A stretch of DNA of 64,000 bases from Flavobacteriales bacterium (GTDB lineage: Bacteria; Bacteroidota; Bacteroidia; Flavobacteriales_D; Sanyastnellaceae): positions 1 to 64,000 of the forward strand of contig JADKIZ010000015.1 in NCBI GenBank assembly GCA_016722445.1. The letters are read 5' to 3'. The notes below the pieces were generated by a model. The model did no database searches. It was not told the origin of the DNA and saw only the letters and a list, made by a program, of their open reading frames with translations. A program made the translations under genes and the position numbers. Below, piece after piece: positions 23,080 through 32,385 of the stretch. Numbering within the stretch: position 1 is the stretch's first letter; each line of letters starts with the position of its first letter.

Positions 23080-24545
23080 ATGAAAAAGAATCTGCTACTA
23101 ATCGCTATGGCCTTCGCTGGAGGATTTGTCTCGCTGGCGCTTACAAACTATTCTTTGATGATTCCGCAAACGGAATGATGTATTCTGCATCTCAAGTACC
23201 TGTTTATAACGCAGGTTATTCTTCACTGCCTTTGGATGGAACTTTGGATTTTACGATGGCATCGGAGAAAACGGTGAACAGTGTGGTGCACGTGAAAACA
23301 CAATCTACCATGCAACCAGTATTCAATCCGTGGTCAGATTTCTTTGGCTACAGACAAGAACCACAGGTGCAGATGTCATCAGGTTCGGGTGTAATTATTT
23401 CCACCGATGGTTACATCATCACCAACAATCACGTAGTGGAAGGAGCGGAGAAGCTCTCAGTCACTTTAAACAACAATAAGAATTATGAAGCAACAGTCAT
23501 TGGACGCGATCCAAGTACTGATATAGCTGTCATTAAGATTGACGAAAAAAATCTACCTGCTATTCTATGGGGAAGCAGTGATGATGTGAAAATTGGACAG
23601 TGGGTCATCGCTGTAGGTAACCCTTTCGATCTCACCAGTACTGTTACGGCGGGTATTGTAAGTGCGAAAGCCAGAAACATCAATTTACTTGGTAGCGATC
23701 GTCGCACCAACGAGGAGATATTCCCCATTGAGTCGTTCATTCAGACGGATGCAGCAGTGAATCCCGGCAACAGTGGTGGAGCTTTGGTCAATACACGTGG
23801 AGAATTAATTGGTGTCAATACCGCCATTGCTTCTCGCACAGGAGCCTTTGCAGGATATTCTTTCGCGGTGCCTTCATCTATTGCTAAAAAAGTTGCTCAG
23901 GACATCATTGAATTCGGACATGTTCAGCGCGCATTCATCGGAGTGCGCATTGCTGATGTGACTGAAGATGTGGCCAAAGAAAAAGGATTGAAAGAAGTCT
24001 CTGGAATATTGGTGGCCGCACTCACGGATGGTGGCGCTGCTGCAGAAAGTGGAATGCGCGAAGGCGATGTGATCATGAAAGTGGGCGACGTGATGGTGAA
24101 AAATGTACCTCAGTTGCAGGAACAAGTGAGCAAATACCGCCCTGGCGATAAAGTGAAAGTGACTGTGTGGCGCGATGGAAAAATGCAGGTTGTCGATGTG
24201 ACCTTACGCAACCGAAGTGGTAAAGCACAACTTGAAGACTTTGATTCTGTGGCTTCGGGAAGTGGTGAAACAGTGACCTCAATGGGCGCAACTTTTGGTG
24301 CACCATCAGCGGAGGACCTCGATAAACTTGGCATCACCGGTGGAGCAAAAGTGATGGATCTTCAAACTGGCAAATTCAAATCACTTGGTATGCAGAAAGG
24401 ATTTATCATCACGAAAATTGATGGTGAAACTGTCCGCAATGCGCAAGACTTGAAGAGTTTGCTTCAAACACGCCAGGGATCTTACGTGGAGATAAAAGGA
24501 TTCTATACCAATGGCATGGAAGCCATGTATGGATTCAGACTTTAA
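23080..24545 (+). CDS. degP: DegP/HtrA periplasmic serine protease (frameshift after the leader)
   Basis: Envelope quality-control protease/chaperone. The trypsin-like domain has the full triad: ITNNHVVEGAE (His), DPSTDIAVIKID (Asp) and NPGNSGGALVN (Ser); two PDZ domains follow (about 250-340 and 385-485, full-length numbering). The leader starts ATG 23080 (MKKNLLLIAMAFAGGFVSLAL) but hits TGA at 23176; the protease frame is open from about 23151 and has an ATG at 23175 overlapping that stop. Adding one T to the TT at 23151-23152 restores a continuous 488-residue protein reading ...LTNYFFDDSANGMMYSASQ. As written, either the protein lacks its leader or the base is missing from the assembly. 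A terminator follows. Confidence 0.9.
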
Positions 24546-24562
24546 GAAACAATGATTCGAAT

Positions 24563-24589
24563 GAGAGGCCGGAATTTCCGGCCTCTTTT
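24563..24589. terminator. Rho-independent terminator after degP
   Basis: GAGAGGCCGGAA pairs with TTCCGGCCTCTT, followed by TTTGTTTT, 18 bp past the degP stop. Confidence 0.88.
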
Positions 24590-24682
24590 GTTTTCTAGCG
24601 GCATTAATCAATACATCTTCTCCAGACATATACTTGACAGAAGTCATGCATCCTAACTATAGCTTCCTTAGCTTTGCATCGC

Positions 24683-25084
24683 ATGACAGTAGATAAGAAT
24701 ATTGAGATGGCCAATCTCCAGTCGGAGATCGGTAAATACATCGGATTGGGCCAGAATAGCCTCATCTTCAATTTTGAGGAACATACCCGCAATGTCATTT
24801 TGCGATTGATTACCGTAAACCCACAACACAATCAAAGTTTTCTGTTTCATACAACAGACGGGGTGAACAAAGTGGATGCATTGAAGTCCATGTTGGAGTA
24901 TGTGAAAAGCTACAAGGATGAAGAAAGTAGTTTTACCATTCAATGGACACTCAAAGGAGAAAGCATTTTGCACACTTCTTATTTCCGTGCAAAAAATATT
25001 TTGGGCGCTCTGGATAAACTCTACTTTGAGCGTGATCCCAATGGAATTACGGTTTTCAGTGTAATGATGAATCCTATTTCCTGA
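24683..25084 (+). CDS. Conserved hypothetical protein (133 aa)
   Basis: A soluble alpha/beta protein with no signal peptide: it begins MTVDKNIEMANLQSEIG and ends TVFSVMMNPIS. No named family is recognised. ATG at 24683 is preferred; a TTG at 24674 would add three residues. Its TGA (25082-25084) abuts the TTG start of the YigZ/IMPACT gene with no gap, so the two are translationally coupled and head a same-strand run of four genes ending with the rhomboid. Confidence 0.7.
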   Translation: MTVDKNIEMANLQSEIGKYIGLGQNSLIFNFEEHTRNVILRLITVNPQHNQSFLFHTTDGVNKVDALKSMLEYVKSYKDEESSFTIQWTLKGESILHTSYFRAKNILGALDKLYFERDPNGITVFSVMMNPIS

Positions 25085-25696
25085 TTGGCTGAAAATACTT
25101 ACAGGACCATTTCATCGCCGGGTGAATCCAACTACCGGGTACTCGGAAGTCGTCATATCGGTATGACATTCCATGTCAAAACAGAAGCGGAAATCAAAAC
25201 CATTCTGGATCGACTTTGGAAAGAACATCACAATGCCACACATATTTGTTACGCCTGGCGACTTGGTTGGGATAAAAGCCGATATCGTCAGAATGACGAT
25301 GGCGAGCCTTCTGGAACGGCTGGTAAACCAATCTTTGGTCAAATACAGTCATCTGATTTGACCAATGTTTTGATTGCTGTGATCAGGTATTACGGAGGGA
25401 CAAAACTTGGGACAGGTGGATTGATCGACGCTTACAAGACAGCTTCGAAATTGGCCATTGAAACATCTTCTGTCATTGAAGTGGCAGTGAAAGACCATTT
25501 CGAATTGACCTTTTCTTATGATAGCATGCCTCAAGTGATGAAGATGCTCAAGGATGCAGACATGGAAAAACTACATGCTGATTTTGGTGAAATGTGTAAA
25601 CTTGAGTTTTTGCTCGATATGGAAAAAAGATCCTGGTTTGAGTCAGAATTTGAGAAAATAGAAGGCTGTAGTTGGATACATTTGGGCAGAGCCTGA
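25085..25696 (+). CDS. YigZ/IMPACT family protein
   Basis: UPF0029 (IMPACT-N) domain at residues about 10-125 with the conserved HNATHICYAWRLG, DDGEPSGTAGKPI and VIRYYGGTKLGTGGLIDAY motifs, followed by a ferredoxin-like DUF1949-type C-terminal half. The family is ribosome- or translation-associated in eukaryotes, while bacterial YigZ has an unclear role. The start is TTG immediately after the upstream stop; this fits the family N-terminus (NTYRTISSPGESNYRVLGSRH), and no closer ATG exists before GMTFHV. Confidence 0.93.
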   Translation: MAENTYRTISSPGESNYRVLGSRHIGMTFHVKTEAEIKTILDRLWKEHHNATHICYAWRLGWDKSRYRQNDDGEPSGTAGKPIFGQIQSSDLTNVLIAVIRYYGGTKLGTGGLIDAYKTASKLAIETSSVIEVAVKDHFELTFSYDSMPQVMKMLKDADMEKLHADFGEMCKLEFLLDMEKRSWFESEFEKIEGCSWIHLGRA

Positions 25697-25706
25697 ATAA
25701 TCCAAA

Positions 25707-26162
25707 ATGATACAACGATATTTGATCCTTTCGATTGCCATCTGTCTGTTCTCTTGTGAGAAAAAGAGTACTGAGGCAAATCTCCCAATTGATTTTACGA
25801 AAGATAAATCACAAATTTCTGCTTTGATGTCTGAACAGGAAGCTTCATGGAATCGTGCAGACATTGATGGTTTCATGAAACACTATTGGAATTCGGATTC
25901 TCTTTGTTTTATTGGCAAACGAGGATTGAGTTATGGTTGGAAAACTACACGCGACAACTATGTAAAATCTTATCCTGATGCCGCGGCAATGGGTACGTTG
26001 CAATTTACCAATAGTGTGATTGATGTGATGGATACCACCCATGCCTATGTCATTGGTAAATGGGAATTGTTCAGGGTTTCTGATACTTTGTCAGGACATT
26101 ATAGTTTGTTGTGGAAGAAAATTTCAGGAAAATGGGTTATTGTTGCGGACCATTCCAGTTAA
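25707..26162 (+). CDS. Lipoprotein with NTF2-like (DUF4440/SnoaL) fold
   Basis: Lipobox LFSC at residues about 14-17 after a short hydrophobic leader (YLILSIAICLF), then a 110-residue NTF2-like domain: SEQEASWNRADIDGFMKHYW, FTNSVIDVMDTTHAYVIGKW and the terminal WKKISGKWVIVADHSS are characteristic of the DUF4440/SnoaL group. It is a ligand-binding or enzyme-like fold with no specific activity predictable. It lies 10 bp after the YigZ gene and 1 bp before the rhomboid start, so probably in one operon. Confidence 0.8.
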   Translation: MIQRYLILSIAICLFSCEKKSTEANLPIDFTKDKSQISALMSEQEASWNRADIDGFMKHYWNSDSLCFIGKRGLSYGWKTTRDNYVKSYPDAAAMGTLQFTNSVIDVMDTTHAYVIGKWELFRVSDTLSGHYSLLWKKISGKWVIVADHSS

Positions 26163-26163
26163 T

Positions 26164-26796
26164 ATGATGTTTCAAAGCTCACCTGTAACCATGCTCCTTT
26201 TGGCCATCACGGTCTTCGTGTCGTGGTCGGCATTCAATCGTTCGGAATTATTCGAAAAGTTGCTTCACAATCCATACAGGATCAAACACAACAAGGAGTA
26301 TTACCGTATTCTTTCACATGCACTGATCCACGCGGATTTTCTACACCTTGCATTCAACATGTATGCGTTGTATGCGTTCGGAAAATTCCTTGAAATTTAC
26401 TTTCGATTGCATTGGGGTATGACGTTGGGGTCATTGTTGTTTTTGTTATTGTATGTGATCGGAGCTACAGTGGCCACCATTCCTTCGATAAAAAAACATG
26501 CAGATAACTATGGATACAATTCGGTGGGGGCGAGCGGAGCCGTGAGCGCTGTACTGATATGCTATATGGTGTTGAATCCCACTGCACAGATCCTTCTCTT
26601 ATTTATTCCGATGCCAGCTTTTATTGCAGTATTTGTGTTTTTCATCTTCGAGCATTTGATGTCACGAAGTGGTAAAACCAACATTGCTCATGATGCACAC
26701 ATCTGGGGAGCGTTGAGCGGAATTACCTTCCTATTCCTATTTCACCCTCAAGCCTTGGTCAATTTTATCAGCGCAGTGAGAAACATGATTTTTTGA
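26164..26796 (+). CDS. Rhomboid family intramembrane serine protease
   Basis: A 210-aa integral membrane protease with six hydrophobic segments. The catalytic serine lies in VGASGAVSAVL (GxSG) and the paired histidine in HDAHIWGALSG; loop 1 with HALIHADFLHLAFNMYALY (H-x-x-x-x-H-x-x-x-N) is the usual rhomboid N-terminal signature. ATG 26164 follows the upstream stop by 1 bp, and a second ATG sits at 26167. It cleaves membrane-embedded substrates; targets are unknown. Last gene of the plus-strand run. Confidence 0.93.
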   Translation: MMFQSSPVTMLLLAITVFVSWSAFNRSELFEKLLHNPYRIKHNKEYYRILSHALIHADFLHLAFNMYALYAFGKFLEIYFRLHWGMTLGSLLFLLLYVIGATVATIPSIKKHADNYGYNSVGASGAVSAVLICYMVLNPTAQILLLFIPMPAFIAVFVFFIFEHLMSRSGKTNIAHDAHIWGALSGITFLFLFHPQALVNFISAVRNMIF

Positions 26797-26944
26797 AAAT
26801 CGCCCATGATGAGTCATGGTATTATTTCATTGATTGGTCGTATACAGGAAAACGTAAGATTTACAAAAGCAATCAGACTGTAAGATCATGCGTCTTTACT
26901 AAAGGAAAAGGTAAAGAAAAACCTCCAATGAGTAGCTGTGCCGA

Positions 26945-27244
26945 TTACTCGGATCTTTCCTTGAAGACATACACATCTTCGTTGTCCCGTTTCATGTAAT
27001 AATTCTCGCGGGCAAATTTCTCCAATGACTTGCTATTGGTGGTGAGATCATGCAGTGATTCGATAGCGTCAACATTTTTGACTTCCATTTCGTGAACTTC
27101 AGCCTGAAGTGCACTCACTTCTCTTCTCGACTGAATGATGTAGAACAGATCGATGTCATTGAAAAAACAAATCCAGACCACGAAACCAATGCCAGCAATG
27201 GCATACTTGTTTCGGAGAAACTTAGGTAGTCTGGCTTTTTTCAT
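26945..27244 (-). CDS. Septum formation initiator family protein (FtsB/DivIC-like)
   Basis: A 99-aa bitopic membrane protein: a short basic cytoplasmic tail (MKKARLPKFLRNK), one TM helix (YAIAGIGFVVWICFFND), then a coiled coil (SRREVSALQAEVHEMEV) and the conserved terminal LEKFARENYYMKRDNEDVYV. This is the DivIC/FtsB (PF04977) pattern; these proteins link FtsL and FtsQ in the divisome. ATG 27244 gives the expected N-terminus; an upstream in-frame start would add 25 atypical residues. Confidence 0.88.
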   Translation of the reverse strand: MKKARLPKFLRNKYAIAGIGFVVWICFFNDIDLFYIIQSRREVSALQAEVHEMEVKNVDAIESLHDLTTNSKSLEKFARENYYMKRDNEDVYVFKERSE

Positions 27245-27331
27245 GACGGTAAAATTGGGAACTGTTGGATGTGACTCATCAGCACACCTACCGGACATTA
27301 TGAACGGGAATATGAACAACGTGGGAAAAAA

Positions 27332-27964
27332 TCACAATTGGCCGTTGCGCGTTGCTGCAGAGATCAAAGCCGCAGTATTCAATACCTGAAACTTGGTCAG
27401 CAGGTTTTTTCTGTGGCTATCAACCGTACTGACGCTGACGAATAGTTTTTCGGCGATTTCCTTATTGGTCAGGCCATCAGAGATCAATTTCAATACTTCA
27501 ATTTCTCTCCTAGTCAATACTGGAGCGCCTTCTCTCACAAACGTCAGTCTTTTGGTTTCAGAGATGAGAGGGCTGATATACATCTCGCCATGAATGGCTC
27601 CCGTCAGCGCTTTTACAATTTCATCCGGCGATGCATTTTTGGTGATGAAGCCATTTCCTCCGGCTTTGATCATTTCGGTGACATATCCAGGGTCGTGAAA
27701 AGTGCTCATGCCAATTACAGCAATGGATTTGAATTCACTTTTGATTCTTCTGCAAAGTTCAATGCCGTTGATATCAGTCAGGTTGATGTCAGTAAGCACC
27801 AGTTTCGGTTGAGGATCTTGGCGGATCTCTTTCATGGCATCTAAGGCATTGAGACATTTTCCGATAATGATAAATTGCGGAAAATTCGCAAGCATATTGG
27901 ATAAGCCTTCGAGCACCACAGGGTGATCGTCAACAATGACCAAAGGAATAGGCGATTCTGTCAT
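27332..27964 (-). CDS. NarL/LuxR-family response regulator
   Basis: Receiver domain at residues about 7-125 with the acidic pair VIVDDHP, the phospho-acceptor Asp59 in LVLTDIN, the Thr/Ser switch in VIGMST and Lys in FITKNAS; GerE/LuxR HTH at about 150-211 (LTRREIEVLKLISDGLTNKEIAEKL, presented here as a single domain, with VSVSTVDSHRKNLL recognition helix). Its ATG (27964) is 1 bp past the histidine kinase stop at 27966; a TTG at 27979 is an alternative. With the kinase it forms a two-component system that probably regulates transcription in response to an unknown signal. Confidence 0.94.
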   Translation of the reverse strand: MTESPIPLVIVDDHPVVLEGLSNMLANFPQFIIIGKCLNALDAMKEIRQDPQPKLVLTDINLTDINGIELCRRIKSEFKSIAVIGMSTFHDPGYVTEMIKAGGNGFITKNASPDEIVKALTGAIHGEMYISPLISETKRLTFVREGAPVLTRREIEVLKLISDGLTNKEIAEKLFVSVSTVDSHRKNLLTKFQVLNTAALISAATRNGQL

Positions 27965-27965
27965 A

Positions 27966-29936
27966 TCAAGGTAAATCAAATTCTATGAGAAATGAACTTC
28001 CATTTCCCAGTGAACTGTCGGCATGTATTTTTCCTTTTAAATACTCCACGCGATTTTTCAGGTTGTTGAAACCCATGCCGGTTGAATGAATCCAAGTAGC
28101 ACCATCAAAGCCAATTCCATTGTCTTCGGCAACCATGGTAATGTGTTTGTCATGTCTGCTGAGCTGCACAATGAACTCTGTCGCCTTGGCATGACGCACC
28201 ACATTGTGAAGCAATTCCTGAATCATTCTATACATAATGATTTCATAGTCTTTGGGAAGTCTTTCTTCAAGGGAGTGGTGTTCGAAATGGATGGACAAAC
28301 CATTTTTTCCATCGAATGATGTAAAGAGATTTTGTATGGTGGTGATGAGTCCGGAAGTGACGAGACTTTCAGGCATCATATTGTGCGCAACGCGACGCAT
28401 TTCGCCAATGGCGGTATCGAGTTGTTCGATGGAACGTTCAAATACACGTGAATCCGCTTCCTGAATAAACATGTTTCCTTTCATAGATGACAATGATAGT
28501 TTTACGCCGCTGAGTAGGCTTCCCACGCCGTCGTGCAGGTCTTTGGCAACACGGCTGCGCTCTTGTTCTTCACCTTTTAGCATGGAATCGACCACGGCGA
28601 GTTGTTTTTCAGCTTCTAGCTTTTTGATTTCTTCTGATTGTAGCAACTGTTTTTGCTGTGCAAGTTGGACTTTTCTTCGTTGTAGATACCACAATAAAAC
28701 GGCGATGACAAGCAACAATATTCCTGCAGAAAGAGCTATGATAAAGTTGCGCTGTGCCTTACTCGCTTTAAGGAGATTGATTTCGTTTTCGTGTTCTGTA
28801 TTTTTTAATTGTAGAGCTTGCTTCTCCGTTTGATAGCGGGTTTGAGCTTCAATCATATTGTATTCTATCTCATCCTGGATGAGACTGTCTTTGAATGCTT
28901 CGTATTGGGTGTGTGCGAAGTAGGCATCTTTATAATTCTTTTGGCCGGAGTAACACTCGGACAGTGCCAGCCAGGATTCGCTCATGACTTGCCAATCTTC
29001 ATTTGGAGTGGCTCCTTCAATGGCTTTTTTCAAAAAAACTACTCCTTCTTCCTGGCGATTCAACGCGATCAGAATCTTTCCTTCAGTCATATTCAAAGCC
29101 GGAATAATGCCCAATTCTTCCGAACCAATGGCCATATTCATAGCTGAATCAATATAGACTGCAGCCTGCTGGTATTCTCCAATGTCGTAGAATATACCAC
29201 TGAGGTTTTGAAATAAACTGATTTGTATGTACGGGTTTTCGACCATTGAAATTGTCGCCGATGCTTTGGACAAAAACGATAACATCTCATCATAACGACT
29301 CAATGCCTTGTATGCAATTGCTCCGATGATGTATGCATTCGCAAGCCCAGACATTTGACCATAAGATGAACTCACAGGAATATTTTTATGGACATAACGA
29401 AGACAATTCTCATATTGTCTTGCCTCTTCGAAGTAAGAACTTAAATTGGAGTAAACAAGAATCATAGCAGTGGTGTCATTCAATGCTTCTGCATGATCTT
29501 GTGCAAACTGAGCATAAACAACAGCACTATCTAATTGGTGTAAATTGTAGTATGCATTACCGATATTGATATTGGCAGAGGTAATTCTGGAACGGTCATT
29601 TGAAAGTGCTGCATGTTTGAGTGATCGCTTATACGATGTCAATGCTCCAGTGAAATCTGCAACATTGTAATACACGCTTCCGAAGTCAAGCCATGCTTTG
29701 CTTTTCCATTCTTCATTGTTGTTCAGTTCGGCAAGTTCCATTTCTTGGCGGTAATACATCATGGCTTTCGCTGTATCACTGAACTCAAAAAGATAGCCCA
29801 GATCGCGAAGTGCATCGAACTTTTCTTTTGATGATGTCGAGGACTTGAGTTTTTGAAGCAGCTCGTCTTCTGTTTGTCCAAATGCAGGAAGTATCAGGAC
29901 TGAGAAAACAAAATAGAGAATGGAGCGCCTTGACAT
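27966..29936 (-). CDS. TPR-containing sensor histidine kinase (HisKA_3 type)
   Basis: Signal peptide (RSILYFVFSVLILPAFG), then about seven TPR-like repeats (residues about 25-350, for example LGSVYYNVADFTGALTSYK), a TM helix near 395-420 (FIIALSAGILLLVIAVLLWYL), a dimerisation segment with the phospho-His in RVAKDLHDGVGSLLSG (about residue 467), and a HATPase_c domain with EDNGIGFD and GMGFNNLKNR. This is the NarX/DesK-like architecture. ATG 29936 is chosen over 29963 because it starts the signal peptide. It is divergent from the SBBP-repeat gene; a short CCCC-GAAAAA-GGGG hairpin lies in the 137-bp gap. Confidence 0.92.
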   Translation of the reverse strand: MSRRSILYFVFSVLILPAFGQTEDELLQKLKSSTSSKEKFDALRDLGYLFEFSDTAKAMMYYRQEMELAELNNNEEWKSKAWLDFGSVYYNVADFTGALTSYKRSLKHAALSNDRSRITSANINIGNAYYNLHQLDSAVVYAQFAQDHAEALNDTTAMILVYSNLSSYFEEARQYENCLRYVHKNIPVSSSYGQMSGLANAYIIGAIAYKALSRYDEMLSFLSKASATISMVENPYIQISLFQNLSGIFYDIGEYQQAAVYIDSAMNMAIGSEELGIIPALNMTEGKILIALNRQEEGVVFLKKAIEGATPNEDWQVMSESWLALSECYSGQKNYKDAYFAHTQYEAFKDSLIQDEIEYNMIEAQTRYQTEKQALQLKNTEHENEINLLKASKAQRNFIIALSAGILLLVIAVLLWYLQRRKVQLAQQKQLLQSEEIKKLEAEKQLAVVDSMLKGEEQERSRVAKDLHDGVGSLLSGVKLSLSSMKGNMFIQEADSRVFERSIEQLDTAIGEMRRVAHNMMPESLVTSGLITTIQNLFTSFDGKNGLSIHFEHHSLEERLPKDYEIIMYRMIQELLHNVVRHAKATEFIVQLSRHDKHITMVAEDNGIGFDGATWIHSTGMGFNNLKNRVEYLKGKIHADSSLGNGSSFLIEFDLP

Positions 29937-30073
29937 GCGGCTAATGTATTCTGTCGGTCGCATTTGTCAAGGTGTCTGAAACAAAATCCCCGAAAAAGGG
30001 GAGATGGATTTCAATGATCTGCAGGATTGTATGACCCTCATTGAAATTGGAAGATTTGCTCAAATCAATCAAA

Positions 30074-32281
30074 ATGAAAAAACAACTACTTTTTATCGCA
30101 TTGATGTCATGGTATTTGGCATCTTCAGCACAAAACATCCAATTCGATTGGGTAAAACAATATGGCGGACCTTCTTATATGACGGTAAAGGCCTCAAATA
30201 TGGATCCTTCGGGCGCCATCGTTACCTGTGGTCATTTCGAAGGTCTTGTGGATTTTGATCCGGGAGCAGGAAGCAGTCCACTGAGTTCGAATGGACAAAA
30301 GGATGCGTTCATCGCTAAACTGAATTCAAATGGTGAATTTGCTTGGGCGGTGTCTTTTGGTAGCACTTTGGACGAAATCGTTTATGATGTAACCACGGAT
30401 GCTTCTGGAAATGTTTTTGCCACTGGTGAATTCAGGGGAACAGTGAATTTTAATCCCAATGGTACAGCAGCCAACCTTACAGCTTTTACAGGATACAACG
30501 CTTTTGTGATCAAGTTTTCTTCAACTGGTGAATTTCAATGGGTGAAAAAATTCGGAGGTACATCTTCGGGTTATGAATCAGGTCGTGCTATTGCCATGGA
30601 TCCAAATGGAAATGTTGTAACGCATGGTATTTACTACGGTGTGGTAGATTTTGATCCAGGCGCCGGCGTGAGTGAGGTAGGAACAGCGTATTATTATTCA
30701 TCTTACATCAGCAAACTCAGCTCGAATGGAGACTACGTATGGGCTGTGGAGGTTGATGGCACTTATGTCACACCGAATGAGCTCAAACTCGATGACGCTG
30801 GTAACATTTATGCAGTAGGTACTTTTTATTCTACGACCGACTTCAATCCGGGAGCTGCGTCTTATTCACTCGTAGGTCAATACTATGACACTTATATTCT
30901 GAAACTTGATCCGAACGCTTCTTTTATCTGGGCGAAGCAGTTTACTTCAAACAACACCTGTATGACCAATGAAATTCAAATTGATGCTGCGGGCAATGTG
31001 TATGCGGCAGGTGGATTCAATGGTACTACTGATTTTGATCCGGATCTTGTATCGGCTCAAACCATTAGCAATTCAACATACACCTACAGACCATTTCTGG
31101 TTAAACTCAACAGCAGCGGATTGTTTCAATATGTAAAACAGTTGTCACCTAATTCTGTGGGACAAGCTTTTGGTTTGCAAATCGACGATCAACAAAACCT
31201 GTATATCGCAGGAACATTTTATGGTACTTCTGATTTTGATCCCGATCCTGTTGCAGAATATCCCATGACTTCCTACAACAATTCCTATGATGATATCTTC
31301 ATCACAAAACTGGATGCTTCAGCAAACTTCGCTCAGGCACTTGCTTTGGGTGGTTACTACGCCGAAACGGTGAATGCGATGTACGTGAATCCTGCAAATG
31401 GAGTAATGTACCTAGCAGGAACTTTCCAGGACATTGTTGACTTTGATCCATCCTCTGACGAATTGAACCTGACCAGTGCTGGCTATACGGATGGGTATGT
31501 GTTGCGAATGGTGCAGTGTTCTGCAGTGGAAAGCACTATCCAAGCTGAAACCTGTACTTCATATGAACTCAATGGTTTTGTGTATACGAATACTGGTGTC
31601 TATGAGCAAGTATTGACGGCTTCTGGAGGATGTGATAGCATCCTTACACTTGAACTTACTGTATTGCCTCCAACTTTCAGCAATGTGAATCTGTATACAA
31701 CGGATGTCATAACCTACAATGGCATTGATTATTCTGCTGAAGGCAATTACACACAAGTGATGGAAAACAGCGCAGGATGTGACAGTACCATTTATATCTA
31801 TGTAGATATCATGCAATCGAATTTTACTCCGACAGCATCGAATGGTACACTCACATCACCGCAGAATGGAACAGGTTTTCAGTGGATCGATTGTGGCAAC
31901 AACAACACACCAATACCTGGCGCTACAAACTCTGCCTATACACCCACACAAACTGGAAGTTACGCTGTAGTTGTTTATGGTAACAATGGCAATGTCACAT
32001 CAGATTGTATTGAAGTGATTGTAAACAGTACTGAAAATCTGGATGCCGCCATGCAAGTTATGGTCTATCCAAATCCATGTCATGATTACGTGTCTGTGGA
32101 GTGGAATGGTTCAACAGTGTACGACATCGTGATCACCGATGCGCTTGGAGCGATTTGTTACACGCAAACAATGAATTCAGGATTGGTGAAACTCCCCACA
32201 TCTGAACTTCCCGCTGGAGTGTATTTCATTCAAACCAAGAGTTTGGATCAGCAGATTACTACCAGGATACTTAAGCTGTAG
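30074..32281 (+). CDS. SBBP-repeat T9SS-secreted surface protein
   Basis: Signal peptide MKKQLLFIALMSWYLASSAQ, then about eight SBBP/beta-propeller repeats of about 50 residues (DFDPGAG.., FVVKFSSTGEFQWVK.., D..GNVYAAGGFNG), two short repeats containing CDSILTLELTV and CDSTIYIYVDI, and a type A T9SS sorting domain at the C-terminus (VMVYPNPCHDYVSVEW ... GVYFIQTKSLDQQ). 735 aa from ATG 30074. It is likely secreted and cell-surface anchored; a binding or structural role is plausible but unproven. A strong terminator lies between it and clpC. Confidence 0.88.
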   Translation: MKKQLLFIALMSWYLASSAQNIQFDWVKQYGGPSYMTVKASNMDPSGAIVTCGHFEGLVDFDPGAGSSPLSSNGQKDAFIAKLNSNGEFAWAVSFGSTLDEIVYDVTTDASGNVFATGEFRGTVNFNPNGTAANLTAFTGYNAFVIKFSSTGEFQWVKKFGGTSSGYESGRAIAMDPNGNVVTHGIYYGVVDFDPGAGVSEVGTAYYYSSYISKLSSNGDYVWAVEVDGTYVTPNELKLDDAGNIYAVGTFYSTTDFNPGAASYSLVGQYYDTYILKLDPNASFIWAKQFTSNNTCMTNEIQIDAAGNVYAAGGFNGTTDFDPDLVSAQTISNSTYTYRPFLVKLNSSGLFQYVKQLSPNSVGQAFGLQIDDQQNLYIAGTFYGTSDFDPDPVAEYPMTSYNNSYDDIFITKLDASANFAQALALGGYYAETVNAMYVNPANGVMYLAGTFQDIVDFDPSSDELNLTSAGYTDGYVLRMVQCSAVESTIQAETCTSYELNGFVYTNTGVYEQVLTASGGCDSILTLELTVLPPTFSNVNLYTTDVITYNGIDYSAEGNYTQVMENSAGCDSTIYIYVDIMQSNFTPTASNGTLTSPQNGTGFQWIDCGNNNTPIPGATNSAYTPTQTGSYAVVVYGNNGNVTSDCIEVIVNSTENLDAAMQVMVYPNPCHDYVSVEWNGSTVYDIVITDALGAICYTQTMNSGLVKLPTSELPAGVYFIQTKSLDQQITTRILKL

Positions 32282-32338
32282 TTTTTTTCATCTTTTGATT
32301 CAGCAATGGGCTGGCGATTGCCGGCCTGTTGCTGCAAA

Positions 32339-32370
32339 ATAAAAAAGCCCGCAACGTGCGGGCTTTTTTG
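32339..32370. terminator. Bidirectional Rho-independent terminator
   Basis: AAAAAAGCCCGCA pairs with TGCGGGCTTTTTT around a 3-4 nt loop, between the convergent SBBP gene and clpC. A- and T-tracts on both sides suit both strands. Confidence 0.92.
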
Positions 32371-32385
32371 GTTCACTTCAACCTG

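Noticed and set aside
23175..23178. Programmed frameshift in degP
   Set aside because: No slippery heptamer or downstream structure seen at the frame change near 23151; a missing T in a homopolymer is simpler.
24073..24337. Minus-strand frames within degP
   Set aside because: Antisense shadows of the PDZ-coding region.
26793..26999. Plus-strand frame after the rhomboid gene
   Set aside because: Overlaps the FtsB/DivIC gene on the other strand and has no coherent protein features.
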